A DNA stretch of 22,147 bases from an uncultured Megamonas sp. (lineage in GTDB: Bacteria > Bacillota > Negativicutes > Selenomonadales > Selenomonadaceae). The translations under genes were made by a program, and so were the position numbers. The stretch lies in assembly GCA_900554895.1 (NCBI GenBank), contig USIX01000016.1:1-22147 (forward strand), written 5' to 3'. The notes beneath the pieces were generated by a model that saw only the letters and a program-made list of their open reading frames with translations, was not told the origin of the DNA and did no database searches. Below are positions 7,637 through 14,834 of this stretch, piece by piece (the first letter of the stretch is position 1; each line of letters starts with the position of its first letter).

Positions 7637-7716
7637 ATCAAAATTAATATAGAAAAATTAAAACGTATAGTAATTTTACATTTTACTAATAAAATTCATG
7701 CAAAGAAGGTTTTTTT

Positions 7717-8889
7717 ATGAAAAAAATAAATCCATATGTGTATTTATTCACCATGGGGCATTTTGCCGTCGATTGGTCGCAAGGTGCCATTCCGGCACTG
7801 CTGCCGTATTTTATCGCAACATACAATCTCAGCTATCAGGAAGCGGCGACGCTCATCTTCGCCAATATGCTCTTATCATCCGTTTCTCAGCCGATATTCG
7901 GTTACTATTCTGATAAAATATCAAAACCGTGGTTTATTCCGCTCGGTCCGCTTCTTTGCGGTCTATGTATTACACTGCTAGGTTTTACAGATAATTACTG
8001 GTTCATTTTCTTCTGCTCCATGTTTTGCGGTTTCGGCTCGTCCATCTACCATCCCGAGGCAGCACGTGCCGTCAATAAAATTTCCGGTAAATTAAAAGGA
8101 CAGGCTCTGGGCAGCTTTTCCGTCGGCGGTAACGCCGGTTTTGCCGTCGGTCCTATCGTTGCCGGTTTTTGTGCCTACGCTTTTCATATTTACGGTTTAA
8201 TCATTTTCGGTATCATTAATCTCATCTTCGCCGCTTTACTTTATCATTTTATGCCAAAAATCCTCAAACAGATAAAAAATGCCGACTTAGAAGAAATAAA
8301 AACTCATAAATCGGAAGAAAAACGCAATGACTGGAAATCTTTCAGCAAACTGACAATCGTTATTTTTGTCCGTTCTATCGGTTTCACTATATGCAATACA
8401 TTTATTCCGATTTACTGGATATATGTTCTGAATGCTTCTCCCTCACAAGGAAGCCTCGCACTGTCCATTCTCTTCTTTCTCGGTGCCGTTATTACCTTCA
8501 TCGGCGGCATAATGGCTGACCGTTTCGGTTTTATTCGCATAATGCGCGCCTCTTTCCTAATCATGATACCTACCATGCTGTGTTTTACCAACAGTACGAA
8601 TTTATGGCTGTCAACAATTCTCTTAATACCTGTGGCGTTTTCGCTTTTTGCCCCGTACAGCCCGATTGTCGTACTCGGACAGACTTTTTTAAGCAAAAAT
8701 ATCGGCTTTGCCTCCGGTGTAACGCTCGGACTCAGCACCACCATGGGAGGTCTGTTCTCACCGCTTGTCGGCTGGGGTGCAGATACATGGGGACTGACAA
8801 CGGCTCTGCAAATTCTCTGGATAGCCGCTATCTTTGGAGCAGTTTTCGCCTTTCTCATACCGACACCGAAACAATTTGCTCAAAAATAA
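7717..8889 (+). CDS. MFS efflux transporter, fosmidomycin-resistance (Fsr)-like
   Basis: A 390-residue inner-membrane major facilitator protein with about 12 hydrophobic segments and a charged central loop (near residue 195). It resembles Fsr: the opening GHFAVDWSQGAIPALLPYF, SQPIFGYYSDKISKPWFIP (the motif A region after TM2), and the strongly diagnostic GFGSSIYHPEAARAV in TM4, followed by GSFSVGGNAGFAVGPIVAG. Fsr of E. coli (about 406 residues) exports fosmidomycin; homologues probably move other small anions, so the substrate here is open. A good ribosome binding site (AAAGAAGG) precedes the ATG. It is controlled most likely by the divergent AraC-type protein. A DNA glycosylase gene follows after 31 bases and may share its transcript. 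Confidence 0.85.
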   Translation: MKKINPYVYLFTMGHFAVDWSQGAIPALLPYFIATYNLSYQEAATLIFANMLLSSVSQPIFGYYSDKISKPWFIPLGPLLCGLCITLLGFTDNYWFIFFCSMFCGFGSSIYHPEAARAVNKISGKLKGQALGSFSVGGNAGFAVGPIVAGFCAYAFHIYGLIIFGIINLIFAALLYHFMPKILKQIKNADLEEIKTHKSEEKRNDWKSFSKLTIVIFVRSIGFTICNTFIPIYWIYVLNASPSQGSLALSILFFLGAVITFIGGIMADRFGFIRIMRASFLIMIPTMLCFTNSTNLWLSTILLIPVAFSLFAPYSPIVVLGQTFLSKNIGFASGVTLGLSTTMGGLFSPLVGWGADTWGLTTALQILWIAAIFGAVFAFLIPTPKQFAQK

Positions 8890-8920
8890 ATTAAACTTTA
8901 ATTATATACGAGGTGATTAT

Positions 8921-9565
8921 ATGTATTTTGACTACGGCGAAACAGAAACAGAATATCTAAAGCAAAAAGATAAAATCCTTGGTGAAATAATCGATAAAAT
9001 AGGCCATATTAAAAGGAGAACAGATTCAGACCTGTTCTCCTCTGTTGTCCATCATATCATTGGGCAGCAAATTTCCAATAAAGCACAGGCAACCATCTGG
9101 CAAAGATTACAGGATAATTTACCTTCAATTAATGCAGAGCATATTTTAAATACAAATAACGAAAAACTGCTCTCCTGCGGCATTTCCTCTCGTAAAATCG
9201 AATACATCACAGACTTTGCCCGCAAAGTTCATAATGGAGAATTCGATTTAGTAGCAATACGGCATAAATCCGATGAAGAAGTTATTAAGGAACTTTGTAC
9301 TCTGAAAGGTATAGGCGTATGGACAGCAGAAATGATATTATTATTCTGCCTGAAGCGGCCCAATGTATTCAGTTTTAACGACCTAGCTGTGCAACGAGGC
9401 TTGCGCATGACATACCATCACCGCCAAATCACACGAAAACTGTTTGAAAAATATCGTCGCCGTTTTTCTCCATATGGTAGTGTTGCCAGTTTATATCTTT
9501 GGGCGGTAGCAGGCGGAGCTATTGAAGGCATGACAGATTACGCACCGAAAAACAAAAAGAAATAA
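8921..9565 (+). CDS. DNA-3-methyladenine glycosylase (AlkA-type HhH-GPD)
   Basis: A base-excision repair enzyme of 214 residues that would remove alkylated bases. The helix-hairpin-helix motif is LKGIGVWTAEMI (Leu128 onward), and the catalytic aspartate is Asp154 in FSFNDLAVQRGL; the N-terminal part contains SVVHHIIGQQISNKAQATIW, the family's substrate-pocket helix. It is shorter than E. coli AlkA (282) because the N-terminal TBP-like domain is absent, as in many Firmicutes and archaeal members. ATG 8921 is preceded by GAGGTG; reading the frame further upstream would overlap the MFS gene. The residue before Asp154 in the usual pattern varies (Asn153). There are no Fe-S cysteines as in EndoIII or MutY. 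Confidence 0.88.
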   Translation: MYFDYGETETEYLKQKDKILGEIIDKIGHIKRRTDSDLFSSVVHHIIGQQISNKAQATIWQRLQDNLPSINAEHILNTNNEKLLSCGISSRKIEYITDFARKVHNGEFDLVAIRHKSDEEVIKELCTLKGIGVWTAEMILLFCLKRPNVFSFNDLAVQRGLRMTYHHRQITRKLFEKYRRRFSPYGSVASLYLWAVAGGAIEGMTDYAPKNKKK

Positions 9566-9599
9566 TAACCGTTTTTCTATTTTCAAAACCTATTTATAA

Positions 9600-10214
9600 T
9601 TACACTTCTTCAAGTTCAATCTTCAAATTTTCCAGTCTATCCTGCAATAAAATTCTGTCGGTATCGTCTTTAACCGCTACAGCATGAATTAACGTATGAT
9701 AATCCGGCAGTTTATCCAATCCCCAAAGAAGTTTTATATTCAAAAATTCTTCTGTAACCTTTCCTAAATCAATACCGAAAGAATCCAGTGAATAACGCAT
9801 TTTCTCCGGTTTGCGGCACGGCTGACCGGACGGTCGCGTACATTTACAGCACCAAGTGCAGCCGCCTGAAGAAAAAGAAACTGTTCCTGGAAATTCTTTT
9901 TCTATTCGCAATAATTCATCAGACAATCTGTTTTTCATTTTCCGCAGTAATTTAGCTGAAAAATCTATTACTTTTTCTTTTGTGTCCATTTTCCGTTTTA
10001 TTTCTTCACTGTAAAAAATCTGCATACCGATTAAATAAATTTCTCCATAATCGTTCAGATACGTTTGCGGATTTATCACAAGCGACGGGCAGGACCATTT
10101 AGCATTATAATTTTGACACTGTTTGCAATAAACAAGAAAACGCTCCACATTCTGATATTTTTGTAAAAAATCTCGTATATTGCTGTGCCCTACTGTTATT
10201 TTCGTTTTAATCAT
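9600..10214 (-). CDS. DUF2284 domain cysteine-rich metal-binding protein
   Basis: A 204-residue protein with the DUF2284 pattern: Cys30 and Cys33 (VYCKQCQNYN), Cys42 in WSCPS, then a central cluster GGCTWCCKCTRPSGQPC (about residues 117-133), and MRYSLDSFGIDL. Such cysteine sets probably bind an Fe-S cluster or another metal, but no reaction is established for the family that I know of. No signal peptide or membrane segment is seen, so it is likely cytoplasmic. GGAGGA precedes the ATG. It is convergent with the glycosylase (34-base gap, no obvious terminator) and divergent from exbB, so it stands alone. Confidence 0.85.
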   Translation of the reverse strand: MIKTKITVGHSNIRDFLQKYQNVERFLVYCKQCQNYNAKWSCPSLVINPQTYLNDYGEIYLIGMQIFYSEEIKRKMDTKEKVIDFSAKLLRKMKNRLSDELLRIEKEFPGTVSFSSGGCTWCCKCTRPSGQPCRKPEKMRYSLDSFGIDLGKVTEEFLNIKLLWGLDKLPDYHTLIHAVAVKDDTDRILLQDRLENLKIELEEV

Positions 10215-10313
10215 ACAGATACTTCCTCCACATTCATTTACCCGTTATGCTAATCAAATTCCTAAGTAATACTTTATATTTAATAACACAACAGGTTCTA
10301 TTCCACATTCAAA

Positions 10314-10342
10314 TTGACATTTTTACCTGATAAGACTATGAT
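10314..10342 (+). promoter_or_regulatory. exbB promoter
   Basis: Perfect TTGACA (10314-10319), 17-base spacer, TATGAT (10337-10342). The leader to ATG 10405 is about 55 bases and carries CAGGAGGA as ribosome binding site. No convincing Fur box was found over it. Confidence 0.8.
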
Positions 10343-10404
10343 TAGCGTATCGGGAAATCTATGTACATTATAATACACTTAATCTTTTATCAGGAGGATT
10401 TTCT

Positions 10405-11025
10405 ATGGATTTATTAATGCAAGGTGTGGAATATTTTCATAAGGGCGGATTTGTCATGTACATTCTGCTGTTATGTTCCATCTTCATAATCACAGTCGGT
10501 GTGGAACGATTATTTTATTTTTCCAAAGCTGATTCCGGCAGAAAATTTGCCGACAAATTTTATCATTTAATGGTAAATGATAAAATAGATGAGGCCAAAA
10601 ATCTTGTCAATAATACAAAAGGTGATTTGGCGGCTCTGCTTGGTTTCGCCTTCAATAAAATGAACAATAAAAATATCAACATAATGATGATGCTGGAGGT
10701 TCAATCCGGTATCAGCCTTTCCAAATTCAGGGCAAGATTGTATTATTTAAATGTAATCGTAACAATGGCACCGCTTTTAGGTCTGCTCGGCACCATCGTA
10801 GGCATGATTTCCGCTTTCAGTATCTTCAACCTGCAGGAAGGACAGGCCATCGCCATCACCGGCGGTGTAGGCGAAGCTCTTATCGCAACGGCTACAGGAC
10901 TTTGCGTAGCTATCATATCACTTGCCATCCATTCCTATTTTGTTCAGCGCATCGACCATATCGTAACCGATATGGAACAGGCATTTTCACTGATTGAAGG
11001 CTTAATCAACCGAGGTGACAAATAA
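10405..11025 (+). CDS. exbB: ExbB: MotA/TolQ/ExbB proton channel protein
   Basis: Inner-membrane part of the ExbB-ExbD-TonB motor that uses proton flow to energise outer-membrane receptors for B12, iron complexes or other ligands. The 206 residues contain a first membrane segment near residues 16-35 (GGFVMYILLLCSIFIITVGV), a cytoplasmic stretch, and two C-terminal segments with the family core YYLNVIVTMAPLLGLLGTIV and GGVGEALIATATGLCVAIIS. The length fits short ExbB/TolQ proteins. It overlaps exbD by one base (TAATG), so the two are translationally coupled. TolQ is an alternative name, but no tolA, tolB or pal follows and the downstream genes handle corrinoids, which favours an ExbB role in B12 or siderophore uptake. 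Confidence 0.92.
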   Translation: MDLLMQGVEYFHKGGFVMYILLLCSIFIITVGVERLFYFSKADSGRKFADKFYHLMVNDKIDEAKNLVNNTKGDLAALLGFAFNKMNNKNINIMMMLEVQSGISLSKFRARLYYLNVIVTMAPLLGLLGTIVGMISAFSIFNLQEGQAIAITGGVGEALIATATGLCVAIISLAIHSYFVQRIDHIVTDMEQAFSLIEGLINRGDK

Positions 11026-11441
11026 TGCGGTTACGTGACAGACGCTCTTTTAACAAACCTGAAGTCATGATTATTCCGATGATTGATATCATGTTCTTCC
11101 TGCTTGTATTTTTCATGCTCAGTACCTTATATATGGTGGATTTAAAGACAATCCCCGTAAATATGCCGAAAGTGGAAAATGCCCAAACCCAGACAAACGT
11201 GAATTATCTCGTTACCATAAAATCTGACGGTTCACTATATCTGGAAGACCAGCCAATTGATGAAGAGACGTTAATTCAGAATGCCAAAGTTCAATTCAGC
11301 CAAAATCCGAATTTTGCCGTAGTTATACGTGCAGATAAAAATATCGATTACGGAAAGATAATGGCACTACTCGATAAATTAAAGGGAGCCGGCATTACAA
11401 AATTCGGTCTGGCTACCGACACTATGACAGTGTCATCATAA
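11025..11441 (+). CDS. exbD: ExbD: biopolymer transport protein
   Basis: A 138-residue partner of ExbB with one membrane segment (residues 16-38) and a periplasmic domain. The proton-carrying aspartate of the family is Asp21 in MIIPMIDIMFFLLVFFM; the C-terminal VIRADKNIDYGKIMALLDKL matches the conserved end of ExbD/TolR. It starts inside the exbB stop codon. No tonB gene follows, so TonB must come from elsewhere. There is no clear terminator between exbD and the cobalamin riboswitch, so exbBD transcription may run into the B12 operon. Confidence 0.93.
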   Translation: MRLRDRRSFNKPEVMIIPMIDIMFFLLVFFMLSTLYMVDLKTIPVNMPKVENAQTQTNVNYLVTIKSDGSLYLEDQPIDEETLIQNAKVQFSQNPNFAVVIRADKNIDYGKIMALLDKLKGAGITKFGLATDTMTVSS

Positions 11442-11460
11442 AAAATCCGTTGCCGATGCC

Positions 11461-11535
11461 TTGACAATTACAATTTATAATGGTATCGTAAAAAAAGAAA
11501 TCAATTATTTCATTAATTTGATTTATAATTGAATA
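11461..11535 (+). promoter_or_regulatory. Probable promoter region of the cobalamin-riboswitch transcript
   Basis: TTGACA at 11461-11466 with TATCGT 17 bases on, and a second, perfect TATAAT at 11524-11529 with a poor -35, just ahead of the aptamer. An 8-bp inverted repeat TCAATTAT (11501-11508) / ATAATTGA (11525-11532) spans the second -10. I cannot decide which promoter is used. Confidence 0.45.
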
Positions 11536-11702
11536 TTGAGTGGAACAGGTGTCCGTTTATCGGACTTAATAGAGAAAGCAGTATAAGCTGCTACGGTCCC
11601 GCCGCTGTAGAAGGGAGCGACTTCAAAATTATGTCACTGGGTTTTTCCTGGGAAGGCTTGAAGGAGCTGTGAACTTGAGTCAGAAGAACTGCCTGTTTGT
11701 CA
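11536..11702 (+). ncRNA. Cobalamin riboswitch aptamer
   Basis: The conserved RNA blocks appear in order: closing helix AACAGG (11544-11549) with CCTGTT (11692-11697); TTAATAGAGAA; the core GCTGCTACGGTCCCGCCGCT (from 11587); GGGAGCGA; TCACTGG; TGGGAAGGC; and the B12 box GAGTCAGAAGAACTGCCTG (11677-11695). This is an RF00174-class adenosylcobalamin-type sensor. Bound corrinoid is expected to lower expression of the downstream cbiK-cbiL-btuFCD genes. It lies between exbD and cbiK. Confidence 0.96.
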
Positions 11703-11728
11703 ATCACCGTTATGACCTGCGAGAGATA

Positions 11729-11760
11729 GGTAGGAGATTTTCAGTATTTAAAATCCTGCC
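11729..11760 (+). promoter_or_regulatory. Candidate antiterminator hairpin of the riboswitch
   Basis: GGTAGGA (11729-11735) can pair with TCCTGCC (11754-11760), with TTTT (11738-11741) and AAAA (11750-11753) extending it inward. It takes the two cytosines that form the base of the following terminator, so the two stems compete by only two bases; the switch mechanism is therefore inferred, not certain. Confidence 0.5.
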
Positions 11761-11790
11761 TCTATAGTCTTAATTATAGAGGTTTTTTTA
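11759..11790 (+). terminator. Riboswitch terminator 1
   Basis: CCTCTATA (11759-11766) pairs with TATAGAGG (11775-11782), then seven T. It is the expression platform of the cobalamin riboswitch, implying transcriptional attenuation. Confidence 0.9.
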
Positions 11791-11801
11791 TTAAATACCG
11801 C

Positions 11802-11838
11802 AAAGAACCTTTCCGGCGCGCAGAAGGTTCTTTTTTTT
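11802..11838 (+). terminator. Riboswitch-region terminator 2 (tandem)
   Basis: AAAGAACCTT (11802-11811) pairs with AAGGTTCTTT (11824-11833) over a GC-rich 12-base loop, followed by T to 11838. It is stronger in form than the first and has no visible antiterminator, about 180 bases before cbiK. Confidence 0.88.
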
Positions 11839-11906
11839 ATGACTTTTAACCTAGCTTAAAATGATTTCAAACTATTGTAGGCATTATGGAGACAACTCAA
11901 TCACCG

Positions 11907-11998
11907 GGTTTATAAGCAATTTTGCCTGAATTCACCCTGAAAAAACTCTTCAACACTCTTAATCTATGTCTGGAAATTCGGCAAAATTCTTATAAGCC
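11907..11998 (+). repeat. 24-bp inverted repeat just upstream of the cbiK ribosome binding site
   Basis: 11907-11932 and 11975-11998 pair over 24 positions (one G-T) with two single-base bulges (C11917, T11927) around a loop of about 42 bases. The arms read GGTTTATAAG-C-AATTTTGCC-T-GAATT and the inverse. No T run follows; instead the ribosome binding site AAAGGA (12005-12010) begins 7 bases later. I see no ORF or known RNA family in it. Confidence 0.85.
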
Positions 11999-12018
11999 AA
12001 AAAGAAAGGATGAATATC

Positions 12019-13020
12019 ATGAAATCTAAATGGAAAAAAATGTTAATAGCCTCTATGGCCTGTGTTGCTCTCACCGGTATTTCCGCTACAAGTTTTGCCG
12101 CTTACAGTTTAAGCTCCGAAGTCAAAGATGCCACACCGGCTCTGCTTCAGGCTTCTCAAATCGGGGTTCGTACATATAATACTACTGACCCGGTACTGCA
12201 AAAAGCACCAAATAAAGATGCTATTTTAGTCATGAGCTTCGGCACCACCTTCCCAGAAACACGCGCCAAAACGATTGAAGCTACCGTAAAACAAATTCAG
12301 GCGGCTCATCCAAATACAAAAGTAGTATTTGCCTTCACTTCTCACATTATCATCGACCGCATAAAAGCCAATGAAGGCATTTCCATTCCGACACCGGAAG
12401 AAGCCCTGGCTCAGTTAAAAGCTGAAGGATACAACCGCGTTGCTCTCACATCTCTCGATATAATTCCAGGTATAGAATATAAATACAAAACAGCTGTTTA
12501 TGATATTCATAAAACAGATTTCAAAAAAATGACTATGGGCACTCCTTTAATGTACTGGATGGGTCAGGAAGGTCAAAGAGATGACGTGGAAGACACCATG
12601 AAAGCTCTCGGCTCACAAATCCCGAAACTCGGTAAAGACGAAGCCGTACTCATTATGGCTCACGGCACGCCGGACCCTGCAAACGCTTATTACTCCGTAA
12701 TGCAGGACCGCTTAAACGACATCTATGGCGGAAAAGTGCTTATCTATACTGTTGAAGGCAAACCGAACCTCGAAGATGTAATCGCTAAACTCAAAACACA
12801 GAAAGTCAAAAACGTTATGCTGATGCCGCTCATGATGGTAGCAGGCGACCATGCCAACAACGATATGGCAGGCGATGAGGAAGATTCGCATAAGTCCATT
12901 CTTACTAAAGAAGGCTTTAATGTAAAAACTTATATTCACGGTCTCGGTGAAAATAAAGACATCCGTCAGCTGTTCGTCAATCGTGCAGACGAAGCATGGA
13001 ATGCACTGGAAGCTGAATAA
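12019..13020 (+). CDS. cbiK: Sirohydrochlorin cobaltochelatase CbiK with export signal (periplasmic type)
   Basis: Class II chelatase inserting Co2+ into sirohydrochlorin at the start of the anaerobic cobalamin pathway; 333 residues. Residues 1-27 form a signal peptide (charged MKSKWKK, hydrophobic core, cleavage after TSFA), about 60 residues more than cytoplasmic CbiK of Salmonella (264). The mature part shows MSFGTTFPETRAKTIEATV, AFTSHIIIDR, and the metal/catalytic residues His215 (MAHGTPDP), Glu246 (TVEGKP) and His278 (VAGDHANNDMAGD), equivalent to His145, Glu175 and His207 of Salmonella CbiK. Periplasmic CbiK is known from Desulfovibrio. Start at ATG 12019, 8 bases after AAAGGA; ATG 12010 overlaps that site. 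First gene after the riboswitch. Chelation or removal of iron from tetrapyrroles is an alternative role. Confidence 0.92.
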   Translation: MKSKWKKMLIASMACVALTGISATSFAAYSLSSEVKDATPALLQASQIGVRTYNTTDPVLQKAPNKDAILVMSFGTTFPETRAKTIEATVKQIQAAHPNTKVVFAFTSHIIIDRIKANEGISIPTPEEALAQLKAEGYNRVALTSLDIIPGIEYKYKTAVYDIHKTDFKKMTMGTPLMYWMGQEGQRDDVEDTMKALGSQIPKLGKDEAVLIMAHGTPDPANAYYSVMQDRLNDIYGGKVLIYTVEGKPNLEDVIAKLKTQKVKNVMLMPLMMVAGDHANNDMAGDEEDSHKSILTKEGFNVKTYIHGLGENKDIRQLFVNRADEAWNALEAE

Positions 13021-13090
13021 TTATCAAGGGATGCTTGACGCTTTCCGACTCGCAAGTGTAAAATAAATAAAGTATTACAAGCAATAAAAT

Positions 13091-13127
13091 AAGGTATGTG
13101 GCAAAATATTTTGCTGCATACCTTTTT
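13091..13127 (+). terminator. Terminator-like hairpin between cbiK and cbiL
   Basis: AAGGTATG (13091-13098) pairs with CATACCTT (13117-13124), enclosing a TG/TG internal loop and the palindrome GCAAAATATTTTGC (13101-13114); five T follow. It lies only a few bases before the cbiL ribosome binding site CAGGAGGA, so it may attenuate transcription within the operon or protect the upstream message end. Confidence 0.75.
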
Positions 13128-13143
13128 GTACAGGAGGATTTTT

Positions 13144-13845
13144 ATGGCAGGAACTTTTTATGGTATCGGTGTAGGCCCGGGAGACCCGGAATTATTAACA
13201 ATGAAAGCAATTAAGGCTATTGAAAATGCCGATGTATTAATCGCGCCGAAAACGGAAAAAAAAGACGGCAGCGTAGCACTTAGTATCGCTAAGCCGTACT
13301 TAAAAAAAGACATTGAAATTGTCTATCAAGTATTCCCGATGGTTGTAAATTTTGAAACGACCGACGCCTGGCAGAAAAACAAAGAAGAAATTCTCTCTTT
13401 GCTGCAGAGCGGAAAAAATGTCGTATTCTTAACTTTGGGCGACCCGATGTTCTACAGCACATATATTTACGTTTACCGTCTCTTAGCTGCAGAAAAGGAT
13501 ATAAATATTGAAACAATCCCGGGCGTTCCGGCATTTTGCGCCATCGGCAGCAAGCTCGGCTATCCGCTTGTTGAAGGCAATGACATCATCAGCGTTATTC
13601 CGGCAACGGCTGATAAAGAAACCATTGATAAAGCTCTTGCCGTTTCCAGTAATGTCGTAATGATGAAAGTTTATAAAAACTATCCAGAAATCGTTGACGC
13701 CCTGACAGCTAACGACATGATTGACAATGCTGTGCTTGTCAGCCGCTGCGGCCTGCCGGATGAAGAAATCATTTCGGATTTACCAGCACAGAAAGATAAA
13801 AAGCTCAATTATCTTTCCACTATTTTAACAAGAAGAAAGAAATAA
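13144..13845 (+). CDS. cbiL: Cobalt-factor II / precorrin-2 C20-methyltransferase
   Basis: Cytoplasmic SAM-dependent methyltransferase acting directly after CbiK: it adds the C20 methyl to cobalt-sirohydrochlorin. 233 residues, the usual length. The glycine-rich SAM loop is GIGVGPGDPELLT (residues 7-19) and a second family motif is FLTLGDPMFYSTYIYVYR; TIPGVPAFCAIGSKLGYPLVEG follows. ATG 13144 has CAGGAGGA 6 bases upstream; the in-frame ATG at 13096 lies inside the preceding hairpin and is unlikely. No other cbi methyltransferase genes accompany it here, so this is a detached piece of the pathway placed next to the chelatase whose product it uses. Confidence 0.94.
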   Translation: MAGTFYGIGVGPGDPELLTMKAIKAIENADVLIAPKTEKKDGSVALSIAKPYLKKDIEIVYQVFPMVVNFETTDAWQKNKEEILSLLQSGKNVVFLTLGDPMFYSTYIYVYRLLAAEKDINIETIPGVPAFCAIGSKLGYPLVEGNDIISVIPATADKETIDKALAVSSNVVMMKVYKNYPEIVDALTANDMIDNAVLVSRCGLPDEEIISDLPAQKDKKLNYLSTILTRRKK

Positions 13846-13855
13846 GAGCATTGCC

Positions 13856-14818
13856 ATGAAACAAATAAAATTATTATCTGCTGGTATATTATCTGTAATT
13901 TTCTGTCTGATATTTTTCAGCGGCTGCGGCAGTGATGGAAAGGATACTTCATCTGCTTCAAATACCGCTGCTTATCTGACAATCACGGATGCTGCTGACA
14001 GAACCGTTACTCTTACGCAAAAACCAGAAAGAATTATTCCTCTGTCGGCTTCTTTTTTAGAACCGCTTCATGCTGTAGACGGTAAAATCATTGCCCGTGT
14101 ATCCGCCAAAACAGGTATACCCGATGAAGACAAAAATTTGCCGGAAGTCGGTAACGTCTACAATATCAATCTGGAAAAAGTAATCGAACAACAGCCAGAT
14201 TTGGTAATCGCCTACAAAGGAATGAATGATAAATTCGTATCTACTTTCGAAGATAATAATATTCCTGTAATCGTGCTCGATATGCGCACATATGATCAAG
14301 TAAAACATACCGTTGACATCTTAGGTCAAATCACAGATAATCCTGATAAGGCCGCCCAGCTAAATACGGACATGGACGAAAAAATCGCCGCCATCAAAAA
14401 TAAATTACCGCAGGAAGAAAAACGTATCGCCATTTTGCACAGCACAGCTCAAAACGTTACTGTACAGCTGGAAGGAAGTATTGCCGGTTCCGTGGCAAAA
14501 ATTCTCGGCTTCACCAATATTGCCAACGGCACGGCACCATTGGAAAGCAATCCGACGGCCGCACCGTACAGCATGGAAACGCTTGTGGATAAAAATCCAG
14601 AAATAATTTTCATAACAAGCATGGGCAAAATGGAAACCATAAAAGAAGCCATGTTAAAAAATGTGGAAAACAATCCTGCATGGCAAACACTCCCGGCAGT
14701 CAGAGAAAACAAAATTTATTTTCTGCCGCAAGAAATGTTTTTATTAAGCCCCGGCATTCATTATCCAGAAGCCGTGGAAACCATGGCTAAACTAGCTTAT
14801 CCGGATAAATTCAATTAA
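13856..14818 (+). CDS. Corrinoid/metal-chelate substrate-binding lipoprotein, BtuF-like
   Basis: A 320-residue substrate-binding protein of the FecB/BtuF class (PF01497). The signal peptide ends in the lipobox FSGC with Cys24 as lipid anchor. The N-terminal lobe begins with ITDAADRTVTLTQKPERIIPL, typical of the family; EVGNVYNINLEKVIEQQPDLVIAY and NPAWQTLPAVRENKIYFLP are further hallmarks. It would capture ligand in the periplasm and hand it to the permease encoded next. The start is 10 bases after cbiL with a poor ribosome binding site, suggesting translational coupling. B12-riboswitch control and CbiK/CbiL neighbours favour a corrinoid or cobalt-tetrapyrrole ligand; heme or siderophore is possible since the fold does not separate them. 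Confidence 0.9.
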   Translation: MKQIKLLSAGILSVIFCLIFFSGCGSDGKDTSSASNTAAYLTITDAADRTVTLTQKPERIIPLSASFLEPLHAVDGKIIARVSAKTGIPDEDKNLPEVGNVYNINLEKVIEQQPDLVIAYKGMNDKFVSTFEDNNIPVIVLDMRTYDQVKHTVDILGQITDNPDKAAQLNTDMDEKIAAIKNKLPQEEKRIAILHSTAQNVTVQLEGSIAGSVAKILGFTNIANGTAPLESNPTAAPYSMETLVDKNPEIIFITSMGKMETIKEAMLKNVENNPAWQTLPAVRENKIYFLPQEMFLLSPGIHYPEAVETMAKLAYPDKFN

Positions 14819-14834
14819 TGGTGGACTGATTACT

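Noticed and set aside
8412..8858. 148-codon open frame opposite the Fsr-like gene
   Set aside because: Antisense shadow with no ribosome binding site and no family resemblance.
10328..10348. Fur box over the exbB promoter
   Set aside because: TGATAA and ATGATTA look suggestive but do not form the inverted 7-1-7 repeat of Fur sites.
11461..11481. TTGACA followed by TATAAT as a promoter ahead of the riboswitch
   Set aside because: The spacer is only 9 bases, too short for a housekeeping promoter; other pairings are given as uncertain instead.
13096..13143. Upstream ATG start for cbiL at 13096
   Set aside because: It lies inside the terminator-like hairpin, has no ribosome binding site, and adds residues foreign to the family, whereas ATG 13144 has CAGGAGGA and the expected N-terminus.
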